DNA from: Verrucomicrobiota bacterium | GTDB taxonomy: Bacteria > Verrucomicrobiota > Verrucomicrobiia > Verrucomicrobiales > Verrucomicrobiaceae | Reading direction: 5' to 3' | Assembly (NCBI GenBank): GCA_017301975.1 | Contig: JAFLEI010000011.1 | Span: forward strand, 113,012-177,011 | Length of the DNA: 64,000 bases | Part shown: piece after piece, positions 36,873 to 44,248 of the stretch | How positions within the stretch are numbered: position 1 is the stretch's first letter | How the letters are laid out: the number at the start of each line of letters is the position of its first letter | Translations under genes and position numbers: made by a program | Notes under the pieces: model-generated | What the model was told of the DNA's origin: nothing | Database searches by the model: none | What the model saw: the letters and a program-made list of their open reading frames with translations, nothing else

Positions 36873-37886
36873 ATGAGCAACGCCAATCCTGCCAAGAAGA
36901 TCATCAACAATCCGCTGAAGTGCGCCGACGAACTCTTTGAAGGTCTCGTGCTGGCTTATGATGGCAAGGCACGCCGTGTGGGCACGCGCTCCATCGTCAT
37001 GAATGATCTTCGTCCGGACGCTCCAGCCCTCCTCGTGGGCGGCGGTGCCGGGCATGAGCCCATCTATCATGGCCTCGTTGGCAAAGGCATGGCCGATGGT
37101 GCTGCCGTGGGTGAGATCTTCGCCGCACCGCCACCCGACATCGTGTTGGAAGCCGCCCAGGCCGTGAACCGTGGCAAAGGCGTGCTCTTCCTCTACGGCA
37201 ACTACGCCGGGGACGTGATGAATTTCGACATCGGCGCTGAACTCGCTGCAGATGAAGGCATCACCGTGAAGACCGTCATCATCGCCGACGACGTCTGCTC
37301 CGCTCCCCCTTCGGAAAAACACAAGCGCCGTGGCGTCGCCGGCCTCGTGCCGATCACCAAGCTCGCCGGTGCCGCAGCGCAAACGGTCGATTCTCTGGAT
37401 GAACTCGCCCGCATCGCGCAAAAAGCCTGCGACAACACCCGCACCGTCGGCGTCTCCACCAAGCCCGGCAGCATCCCCGCCACCGGCAAGCCCACCTTTG
37501 AACTCGCCGATGACGTCATCGGTCTCGGCATGGGCATCCATGGCGAAAAAGGCGTGGGTCTCATCCCGATGTGCACTGCCGATGAACTGGCGGCCAAGAT
37601 TCTCGATCTCCTTTTTGCCGATGACCTGGCGCTCACCGCCGGTGATGAAATCGTCTTCTTCGTCAACAGTCTTGGCTCGACCCACATGATGGAGCTGCTC
37701 ATCCTCCTGCGCGGTGCCAAGCCCATCCTCGACGCACGCGGCATCAAGATTCACCAGACCATCGTCGACAATATCGTCACCTGCCAGGAAATGGCCGGTG
37801 TCAGCTTCAGCATCACCAAGCTGGATGCCGAACTGAAAAAACTCTGGGACATGCCCTGCGAAAGCGTGGGCTACACCAAACTGTAA
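36873..37886 (+). CDS. dhaK: Dihydroxyacetone kinase subunit DhaK
   Basis: A 337-residue DhaK subunit, which holds dihydroxyacetone as a hemiaminal on histidine. The GGGAGHEP motif is at 57-64. The substrate-binding His223 lies in LGMGIHGEKG. The DDV segment (IADDVCSAPPSEKHKRRGVAG) is intact. The partner DhaL is not next but 1.36 kb downstream (39247), beyond a cyclic-nucleotide-binding gene and repeat-rich DNA. I chose the ATG at 36873 and not the in-frame start at 36798 because the added residues are unlike the family. Confidence 0.93.
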   Translation: MSNANPAKKIINNPLKCADELFEGLVLAYDGKARRVGTRSIVMNDLRPDAPALLVGGGAGHEPIYHGLVGKGMADGAAVGEIFAAPPPDIVLEAAQAVNRGKGVLFLYGNYAGDVMNFDIGAELAADEGITVKTVIIADDVCSAPPSEKHKRRGVAGLVPITKLAGAAAQTVDSLDELARIAQKACDNTRTVGVSTKPGSIPATGKPTFELADDVIGLGMGIHGEKGVGLIPMCTADELAAKILDLLFADDLALTAGDEIVFFVNSLGSTHMMELLILLRGAKPILDARGIKIHQTIVDNIVTCQEMAGVSFSITKLDAELKKLWDMPCESVGYTKL

Positions 37887-37900
37887 CCCCCGCCCATGCC

Positions 37901-38263
37901 ATGAAACTCCCCGAGATCTTCGCCAGTCCTGCCAACGTACGGTCCGTTCTCCAAGGAACCGCCATCTTTAATGTGGGCGACGACTCGGGGGAAATGTTTG
38001 TCGTGCAGAGCGGGGAGGTGGACATCGTCATCAACGGCGTCGTCGTCGAGACCGTTCTGCCCGAAGGGTTCTTTGGCGAAATCTCCCTCATCGAAGATTC
38101 CGTTCGCTCCGCCGATGCCATTGCCCGCACCGACTGCAAGCTCCTCCCTGTGAACCGGCATCACTTCCTCTACATGGTCGATGAGATGCCGCAGTTTGCC
38201 CTGCACGTCATGAAAGGCATGGCCGACCGGTTGCGCCGTGCGGACAAACGCGCGCAGGTTTAG
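37901..38263 (+). CDS. Single-domain cyclic nucleotide-binding protein
   Basis: A 120-residue protein formed of one cNMP-binding (CRP-like) domain. Residues about 15-95 show the beta roll, with GEMFVVQSGEVDIVINGVVV and a phosphate-binding cassette FFGEISLIEDSVRSADAIA that keeps the Glu and Arg found in functional sites. The C-terminal helix (ALHVMKGMADRLRRADK) resembles the CRP dimer helix. No DNA-binding domain follows, so it may regulate by protein contact. It starts 14 bases after dhaK, so it is probably in the same transcript, which suggests a regulatory link to dihydroxyacetone metabolism. Confidence 0.85.
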   Translation: MKLPEIFASPANVRSVLQGTAIFNVGDDSGEMFVVQSGEVDIVINGVVVETVLPEGFFGEISLIEDSVRSADAIARTDCKLLPVNRHHFLYMVDEMPQFALHVMKGMADRLRRADKRAQV

Positions 38264-38291
38264 GGGGCTTCCCGGCTCCCTTTTTCCCTCT

Positions 38292-38331
38292 GGTTGCCGG
38301 TTGCCACCCCTAAGCACGGCAACCGGCAACC
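38292..38331. repeat. 40-base GGTTGCC palindrome, copy 1
   Basis: GGTTGCCGGTTGCC, a 12-base loop, then GGCAACCGGCAACC: a perfect 14-pair stem whose arms are themselves direct duplicates of GGTTGCC. It lies 28 bases after the CNB stop and could end that transcript. It is in reverse orientation to copy 2 at 38920-38959, differing from its reverse complement by one base in 40. Confidence 0.85.
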
Positions 38332-38440
38332 GTATTTTCGCCCGCTCTCAAAAGTTGCGAAAATGATGGCAATTCGTGGCAAGCAACGGTGGTATATGGT
38401 ATGGAATGGCATTTGATTCGCCGCATCCAGAAAAAGCGAC

Positions 38441-38468
38441 GGCAACCAAAAGGGGGTGTCTGGTTGCC
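38441..38468. repeat. GGCAACC/GGTTGCC short hairpin
   Basis: GGCAACC at 38441-38447 and GGTTGCC at 38462-38468 with a 14-base loop. It uses the same seven-base unit as the 40-base palindromes. Confidence 0.5.
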
Positions 38469-38566
38469 ATGTGGAAACCGGCCTCGTGGGGCGCGGCAAC
38501 ACCTGCAGATTCGTGTCAGTGAGCGGCGCTCGTTTAAGGGGGGGGGTATTTTTGCCACGCGGCAGC

Positions 38567-38628
38567 CTTTTGGAGTGCGGTCGCGCAGATGCAAGGCGCA
38601 AGCCTGCATCGGAGCCACCGCTTTCGCG
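38567..38628. repeat. Dispersed 62-base repeat, copy A
   Basis: CTTTTGGAGTGCGGTCGCGC followed by AGATGCAAGGCGCAAGCC and onward to the TTTCGCG end. It matches copy C at 57081-57142 with one substitution. The centre GATGCAAGGC-GCAA-GCCTGCATC folds into a hairpin with one bulge. Confidence 0.8.
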
Positions 38629-38919
38629 AGGTGGAGAATGTTCTCCGGCCCCAGCCCGCAGTCCGGCCTGCAAAAGCGGCGTCGCGCCCAGGCTTGCCGC
38701 ACGCACTCCAAGACGCTGCGCGCTTCCAAGCAGGCCCTTCGGCAATGGCAGGCCTTAACCGAGTATTATTATGATATATCCATCGATGACCCCATTCGTG
38801 CCAGCATCAGCGCGCCATGGGCGTCCATACTTGGGATGCGCGGCGCGTTTCCAAAGCGTGCCAATGCGCAGCCACAAAGCGAACCTCTGGGGCCTCCTCC
38901 CCGGCTCCTCCTCCCCACT

Positions 38920-38959
38920 GGTTGCCGGTTGCCGTGCTTAGGCGTGGCAACCGGCAACC
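38920..38959. repeat. 40-base GGTTGCC palindrome, copy 2 (inverted)
   Basis: The same 14-base arms as copy 1 with loop GTGCTTAGGCGT, which is the reverse complement of copy 1's loop apart from one base. Copies 1 and 2 therefore face each other across 588 bases. Confidence 0.85.
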
Positions 38960-39081
38960 ACGCCTTTCACATGGCTTCCGAAGGCTGTGCAACCCGTGGC
39001 AGCCGAGTGCAGGCGGCCGCGATGTGTGGCATGCGTGTGCAAATCAAGGAAGCTGCTCTGGCCACTAGACGCCGAAAAAGT

Positions 39082-39109
39082 GGCAACCTGAGCGGGGGCT
39101 TAAGTTGCC
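39082..39109. repeat. GGCAAC/GTTGCC hairpin
   Basis: GGCAAC at 39082-39087 pairs with GTTGCC at 39104-39109 across 16 bases, 138 bases before dhaL. It is another variant of the local motif. Confidence 0.4.
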
Positions 39110-39246
39110 GTGTTATTTGGCGGAAGCCGAGCGCATGGGCGGCCTCTCGGTGGCGCAGGCCGCCATCCATTCGGAGCCCCGGACTCCGCTGCGCCCGCAC
39201 CCTTCGCATTTGACTTCCCCGCCAGCGCGCCAACAATCGCGGTCCC

Positions 39247-39882
39247 ATGCCCAAAGCCACCCTTTCCAAAGACGAAGTCAAAGCCATGCTCCTGCTCGCC
39301 TGCGAGCGCATCATCGCTGCCGAGCCGATGCTGTCCCAGGCCGACCGTGATCTCGGAGACGGGGATCATGGCATGGGCATGGAGCGCGGCATGCGTGCCG
39401 CCACGGAGAAGCTCAACGCCGGCGAGCCTGAAAGCATCGAGAAAGCCTTCGCCACCGTCGGCATGGCGATGATGAGCAGCATGGGCGGTGCCAGCGGTGC
39501 CATCTTCGGCACCTTCTTCCGCAATGGCGGCAAAGCCCTCAACGGCAAAGAATCCTTCGATGCCGCCGCACTGGCCGCTTTCCTCCAGGCCGGTGTGGAT
39601 GGCGTGAAGCAGCGCGGTGGTGCCGCCATCGGCGACAAAACCTGCGTGGATGCCATGGAACCCGCCGCCACCAAGGCCGCCGAAGTCTCCGCTCAATCTC
39701 TGCCAGAAGCCATCACCGCCGTGGCCGCCGCCGCCGAAGCAGGCAAGGAAGCCAGCAAAGCCATGGTCGCCAAGTTTGGCCGCGCCAAGACCCTCGGCGA
39801 GGCCTGCATCGGCTTCCCCGACGCTGGCGCCTGCTCCGTGGTGGTGATCATCACCGCCTTCCGCGACTTCATCGTCGCCTGA
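39247..39882 (+). CDS. dhaL: Dihydroxyacetone kinase subunit DhaL
   Basis: A 211-residue nucleotide-binding subunit. The metal-binding signature is DRDLGDGDHGMGMERG at 33-48. The MMSSMGGASGAIFGTFF segment and the GDKTCVDAMEPA and CIGFPDAGACS runs are typical of DhaL. In PTS-type systems DhaL carries ADP rephosphorylated by DhaM; no dhaM is visible here, but PTS enzyme I occurs at 61780. Separation from dhaK by the repeat block is unusual. Confidence 0.92.
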   Translation: MPKATLSKDEVKAMLLLACERIIAAEPMLSQADRDLGDGDHGMGMERGMRAATEKLNAGEPESIEKAFATVGMAMMSSMGGASGAIFGTFFRNGGKALNGKESFDAAALAAFLQAGVDGVKQRGGAAIGDKTCVDAMEPAATKAAEVSAQSLPEAITAVAAAAEAGKEASKAMVAKFGRAKTLGEACIGFPDAGACSVVVIITAFRDFIVA

Positions 39883-39884
39883 TT

Positions 39885-39901
39885 CGCCGGGCGCTTTTTT
39901 C
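39885..39901 (+). terminator. Weak terminator-like hairpin after dhaL
   Basis: A short CGCC/GGCG stem directly after the dhaL stop is followed by CTTTTTT. The stem has only four pairs, so this is a low-confidence terminator. Confidence 0.35.
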
Positions 39902-40035
39902 CCGTAGGTCGGCCGTGTTTGGCGTCGAGCACGCCCCCATGCTCTATAACCTCTCCGCCAAACCGCCCGACCGCGAGGACGTCCGTACGCCATCGTGATT
40001 GCGGTACGCTGACAGACGGGCGGCCATGCGCAGCT

Positions 40036-41568
40036 TCACCGTGGCCGGATCACCGGCTTCTGCCAGTCCTTCCAGAACGCCTCCGTGTGCATGGGATCAG
40101 GGCGGATTTCGATCACCATCGGCACTGGCAGCAGGTCGGCGAGATCATGCGCATCCGCGGTCTGGAGATACTCCATGCCCCAGAGCTGTGCCCAAGGCTC
40201 AAAGCCCAGCGCATGACGGTTTTCGATCACGTTGCGTGCCGCCTCAGGCAGGGCGCGCATGCTGGCCACGCGGGAGAAAATCTTGCCGCCGCCATTGTTG
40301 ATCACCACGATGCGCAGTCGTGGATGCTCCATCTGGGAGATGACCCACGGCGCGGCGAGATCATACAGCGCGCTCAGGTCCCCAAGAATCAGCCAGCATT
40401 CGCCGCCATGCACCGCGCTGGTGCCGAGAAAGGTCGAAACGAGTCCGTCGATGCCGTTCGCTCCACGGTTCGCAAAAACCTCGATGCCCGGCTTCGTCGT
40501 CTGCAGCGCCAGATTGAATTCACGAATCGGCAGGCTGTTGCCCAGAAACACCCGCGAACCTGCCGGAATCGCCTTCGCGATTTTGCTCACCCAGGCCGGT
40601 TCTGACTCCGGGAATTTCTCGAAGTCAGGCTCAAATCGCAGGATGCCGCAGGGCGGATCGACGCGGGTCAGCTCCGTGCTGCGGATGTTCTCCCACGCCA
40701 GCGTTTCCACATTCTCCATTCGCGCGAGTCCGCTGAACCCTGTGCGCGTGATGTTGGTGACCTTGATCTTCGGCAGATCCTCCAGATCCCGCCACCAGCG
40801 CCACGAAGGCACCGCGCCGACGCGCAGCACATGCGCCGGGCGCGCGGATTGCAGCGCCCGTTCACCTCCCGGAATCAGCAGCGGCTGCAGCTCAGGGAAA
40901 CCATGCAGATTTGAGGTCGCTTCGGCGATGATCGGCGCGCCGAGCCGGGCCAGCAAAGCGGCAGCCTCGGCAGCTTCACGGGGGTGCATCCCGGCAGCCA
41001 GGACCAGATCACACTGCAGCGGCCCGGGCGGTCCTTCTTCAGAGGCGGGCAGTTGCTGCGCGGCCGAAAAATCCACCCCCGCCACGTTTGTCTCCAGCGG
41101 TTCATCCAGGCACACATTGAGGTGCATCGGCCCGTCGGAGCAATGTCCCTCGTGGGATTCATCGGTGGCATCCCAGTCGCCCACGATGGTCGCATAAACG
41201 CCAAACAAATTCGCCTGCTCAATGGCCTGCGGTGCTCCGCTGCCACGGTATCTTTTCGGCCGGTCCGCTGTCACCAGCACCAGCGGCAGATGTTGGTAAT
41301 GCGCTTCGATCACGGCTGGCAGCAGTTCCGCTGCCGCAGTCCCGGAAGTCGTCACCACCGCCACCGGCTGGCGGTCGGCCATGATGCGTCCCAGCGCAAA
41401 GAAGGCCGCACTGCGTTCTTCAAAGAAATTCCAGATCTTCACGCCGCTGCACGCCAGCAGGGCGGATACCAGCGGCGCATTGCGCGCTCCGGCCGCCACA
41501 CACACCTCCCGCACGCCCAGATACGCGATGGTGTGCAGCGTTTGTTGAATGAGCTGGGTCTGCGTCAT
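40036..41568 (-). CDS. menD: 2-succinyl-5-enolpyruvyl-6-hydroxy-3-cyclohexene-1-carboxylate synthase
   Basis: A 510-residue thiamine-diphosphate enzyme of menaquinone synthesis, joining isochorismate and 2-oxoglutarate. The N-terminal part shows VCVAAGARNAPLV, the glutamate-bearing FFEERSAAFFALG and VVTTSGTAAAELLPAV. The TPP/Mg region near the C-terminus contains LILGDLSALYDLAAPW and IVVINNGGGKIFS. It is shorter than the about 556-residue Escherichia coli enzyme but all main blocks are present. Its start overlaps the menF stop by four bases, so the two are translationally coupled, with menF first. Confidence 0.95.
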   Translation of the reverse strand: MTQTQLIQQTLHTIAYLGVREVCVAAGARNAPLVSALLACSGVKIWNFFEERSAAFFALGRIMADRQPVAVVTTSGTAAAELLPAVIEAHYQHLPLVLVTADRPKRYRGSGAPQAIEQANLFGVYATIVGDWDATDESHEGHCSDGPMHLNVCLDEPLETNVAGVDFSAAQQLPASEEGPPGPLQCDLVLAAGMHPREAAEAAALLARLGAPIIAEATSNLHGFPELQPLLIPGGERALQSARPAHVLRVGAVPSWRWWRDLEDLPKIKVTNITRTGFSGLARMENVETLAWENIRSTELTRVDPPCGILRFEPDFEKFPESEPAWVSKIAKAIPAGSRVFLGNSLPIREFNLALQTTKPGIEVFANRGANGIDGLVSTFLGTSAVHGGECWLILGDLSALYDLAAPWVISQMEHPRLRIVVINNGGGKIFSRVASMRALPEAARNVIENRHALGFEPWAQLWGMEYLQTADAHDLADLLPVPMVIEIRPDPMHTEAFWKDWQKPVIRPR

Positions 41569-42584
41569 GATTGAAGAGCCAGCAGCCGCAGCACGGCCTC
41601 GCGTTTGAGGCGCAGTTCACGCCATTCATGGTCAAAGGCGCTGCCTCCCACGATGCCGCAGCCGGAGGGCAGGCTGATCTGATTCCCCTCCCAGCAGATG
41701 CCACGAATGGAGACGACGATGTGCGTGGTGCCATCAGGTTCGGCAAAGCCAAACGGTGCTCCAAAAAATCCCGGCACCTTCAGCTGCTGCCGGTATTCCC
41801 GCAGTTTTTCCATCGACTCAGCATCACGCGGCAGGCAGCCCACAGCCGGAGTGGGGTGCAGCAGCGGCACCAGTTGCGCCGGATCGGCGGCCGTGTTCAG
41901 TTGCACGCTGAGCTTGGACTGAAAATGCACAAGGCCGGAGGTCTGACACAAAACGCGCGGATCACGCGTCACTGCCCCCAGGGCCTGCAACTGCTGCGCG
42001 AGGTAGCGCACCACGATCTCATGCTCCTCGATCTCCTTCACATCCGTCAGAAACGCGTCCTGATTGCCGGGCTTGGCCGTGCCCGCCAGCGCCATCGTTT
42101 CCAGTTGCTGTCCTTTCACCGTGAAAAGGAGTTCAGGCGTCGCGCCAAGAAATCCCCCGCTCTCTTTCACATGTGCATAGGCCCACATGTTAGCCGGGGC
42201 ATGCATGATCGCATCCAGCAGCCGCCTTGGATCACCAGAGGTCAAAGTGCCGGATTCCGTGAGCACGGGCACCATTTTCTCCAAGCGCTTGGCCTGCACG
42301 TCCCGGCGGATGCGGCGGAAGGCCATCTTGAACCATTCGGTGGCGGGTTTAGCCCATTGAATTTGAGGCTTTTGGGAGCCGTTGAGGTGAATCTTTTCCG
42401 CCAGGCCGCTCGCGGTGATCTCATGCAGCCGGGCAGGCGCTTTCCAGGGCTTGGGGTCCTTCAGGTCGAAGTCATTGATATAGAAGGCTCCCCCCGCTGC
42501 CGGCGCGGTGGCCAGCGCGGTGAAGGGGCCTTCTCCCAGCCATGCCCGCCCATCGGGCAGCCTGAACAATGCGAATTCCATCAT
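41565..42584 (-). CDS. menF: Isochorismate synthase
   Basis: A 339-residue chorismate-binding enzyme that converts chorismate to isochorismate for menaquinone. Characteristic regions are FLGATPELLFTVKGQQLETMALAGTAKPG, then VKEIEEHEIVVRYLAQQL, LHPTPAVGCLPRD, and the C-terminal SGCGIVGGSAFDHEWREL. The N-terminal part is shortened relative to the 431-residue MenF of Escherichia coli. I chose the first of two tandem ATGs at 42584; an in-frame start at 42626 would add 14 residues (MHAAQCVSLCMQYR) unlike the family. It overlaps menD in ATGA. Confidence 0.92.
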   Translation of the reverse strand: MMEFALFRLPDGRAWLGEGPFTALATAPAAGGAFYINDFDLKDPKPWKAPARLHEITASGLAEKIHLNGSQKPQIQWAKPATEWFKMAFRRIRRDVQAKRLEKMVPVLTESGTLTSGDPRRLLDAIMHAPANMWAYAHVKESGGFLGATPELLFTVKGQQLETMALAGTAKPGNQDAFLTDVKEIEEHEIVVRYLAQQLQALGAVTRDPRVLCQTSGLVHFQSKLSVQLNTAADPAQLVPLLHPTPAVGCLPRDAESMEKLREYRQQLKVPGFFGAPFGFAEPDGTTHIVVSIRGICWEGNQISLPSGCGIVGGSAFDHEWRELRLKREAVLRLLALQS

Positions 42585-42684
42585 GCGATATTGCATGCAT
42601 AGTGAAACGCACTGCGCGGCGTGCAAGATGGGAAACAGTCACATGTGAACATCCTTCCGGCCGTTTCAGTCGAATCACTATTGC

Positions 42685-44214
42685 ATGAAAGCTGCCGACG
42701 AATTCCTCAAGGTCGCCACCGACTATCAGCTCGGAGCACTTGACACCGAATCTCAGCATCCCTTCACCACCTCTCTCTCCCAGATGGCCCGTTCGGACGT
42801 GGGGGAGGCGGTCAAACTCATGCACCAGGTGGATGTCCACGCCTTGCGCCAGTTTGCCTCCAAATCCGCTCCTCTGGCGGACCTCGCCCGGGCCATCGCC
42901 GCCACCCTCGCCTCCGGACACCGCGTCTTCCTCTGCGGCTGCGGCGCCACCGGGCGTCTGTCTCTGAGCATCGAAGTCTTCTGCCGCATGGGGATTCTCC
43001 CAGTGAAAGATCCCGAGCGGGTCGTCGCCTTCATGGCCGGGGGAGATCTCGCCCTGATCAAGGCCATCGAGACCTTCGAAGACCATCCCGAATACGGCGC
43101 CCGACAGCTCGAAGAACTCGGATTTGCCTCCGGCGACCTGCTGATCGCCTCCACCGAAGGCGGCGAGACCCCCTTTGTCATCGGCGCGACCGAACGCGCG
43201 GCGGAGCTCTCCGCCAATTCCCCCTGGTTCCTCTACTGCAATCCGGACGAGCAGCTCGTCAATGCCGCCGCACGCTCCAAACGCGTGATCGAAAATCCAG
43301 CGATCCACAAACTCAATCTTGCGGTGGGCGCCATGGCCGTCTCCGGCAGCACCCGCCTGCAGGCCAGCACCGTGCTCATGGCCGCCATCGGCTTCGCCTT
43401 CATGCATCAGCAGGACCCTGAGCACGCGCCCGGAGAGGTCCTTCAGCTCCTGCGCCACGTCGCCCATTGCGACGGCCAGTTCCTCGTGCCCTTCATCGAG
43501 CACGAGGCGGCGGTCTATGCGCGGGGCGACTATGTTTTTTACAGCAGCGAACGCTTTGGCATCACCGTCGTCACAGACACCACCGAGCGCGCGCCCACCT
43601 TCAGCCTCGTGCCGTTTGAAAAGCAGGACGATCCCGCCGCCCTCGCCTCATGGTCTCATTTCCTCATGCCAGAGCAGCCCGGCGCGCATGCCGCCTGGCA
43701 CGCGCTGCTGCACCGCGAGCCGCGCACCCTGGAATGGCCGGACGTGCGCCACGTCGCCGGTGCCGAGGTGCTGGCCTCCTATGATTTCTCCGCGCAGCTC
43801 GCGGCCCGACGACGCATCCGCACGCATGAGGCCGCGCATCTGCTGTTTCACATCGACGGCGGGGCAGGGGAGATGGTCTGGGAGTTCGATGGCCTCAGGC
43901 ATCAGATCGACCTCACCGGCATCCACGAATTCCACGCCCACCTGCTGCTCAAGCTCCTCATCAACATCCACTCCACCCTCGTCATGGGCCGTCTGGGTCG
44001 CTACCTCGACAACCTCATGACCTACGTCAAACCCAGCAACAACAAGCTCATCGACCGCGCCGTCCGCTACGTCCGCCTCCTCGCCCAGCGCCGCACCGGC
44101 AAGCTCCCCGGCTATGAAAAAGTGACGCGCCTCCTGTTCGAAGAACGCGACAAACTCCAGCCCGGCGAACCCATCGTGCTAAAGACCCTGGCCGCGCTGG
44201 GCGTGAAGGTGTGA
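42685..44214 (+). CDS. Two-SIS-domain protein, MurQ/GCKR-like
   Basis: A 509-residue sugar-isomerase-fold protein. The first SIS region is at about 75-200, with RVFLCGCGATGRLSLS (80-95) and AGGDLALIKAIETFEDHPEYG, closely patterned on MurQ (AGGDRAL...EDD). A phosphate-binding TEGGETPFVIGA and the SGSTRLQASTVLM run follow. A second SIS-like half covers about 240-450. MurQ proteins cleave the lactyl ether of MurNAc-6-phosphate and are about 300 residues. The double-SIS length is that of the glucokinase regulatory protein GCKR. The catalytic Glu after GTSGR in MurQ has no exact counterpart here (Glu97 is two places nearer), so etherase activity is uncertain. It may be a sugar-phosphate sensor or a variant etherase. 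Confidence 0.75.
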   Translation: MKAADEFLKVATDYQLGALDTESQHPFTTSLSQMARSDVGEAVKLMHQVDVHALRQFASKSAPLADLARAIAATLASGHRVFLCGCGATGRLSLSIEVFCRMGILPVKDPERVVAFMAGGDLALIKAIETFEDHPEYGARQLEELGFASGDLLIASTEGGETPFVIGATERAAELSANSPWFLYCNPDEQLVNAAARSKRVIENPAIHKLNLAVGAMAVSGSTRLQASTVLMAAIGFAFMHQQDPEHAPGEVLQLLRHVAHCDGQFLVPFIEHEAAVYARGDYVFYSSERFGITVVTDTTERAPTFSLVPFEKQDDPAALASWSHFLMPEQPGAHAAWHALLHREPRTLEWPDVRHVAGAEVLASYDFSAQLAARRRIRTHEAAHLLFHIDGGAGEMVWEFDGLRHQIDLTGIHEFHAHLLLKLLINIHSTLVMGRLGRYLDNLMTYVKPSNNKLIDRAVRYVRLLAQRRTGKLPGYEKVTRLLFEERDKLQPGEPIVLKTLAALGVKV

Positions 44215-44248
44215 AACATGGCTGTCCTTGGCTTCGTAAGCCCTTGAG

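Larger units (their letters stand above)
38264..39246. other. Repeat-rich non-coding block between the CNB gene and dhaL
   Basis: About 980 bases without a credible gene. It contains four palindromic structures built on GGTTGCC/GGCAACC and one copy of the dispersed GCAAGGCGCAAGCCTGCATC repeat, with an AT-rich patch near 38762-38780. An open frame at 38389-39213 spans it, but it runs through these palindromes and its product has no family-like features. The block interrupts the normal dhaK-dhaL order. Confidence 0.6.

Noticed and set aside
38292..38959. A CRISPR array or an insertion sequence
   Set aside because: Repeats are inverted and not evenly spaced with unique spacers, no cas or transposase gene is present, and no target-site duplication is obvious at the outer edges.
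38389..39213. A 274-residue open frame across the repeat block
   Set aside because: It passes through the palindromes and the dispersed repeat, has no plausible domain and no start signal. I treat it as accidental.
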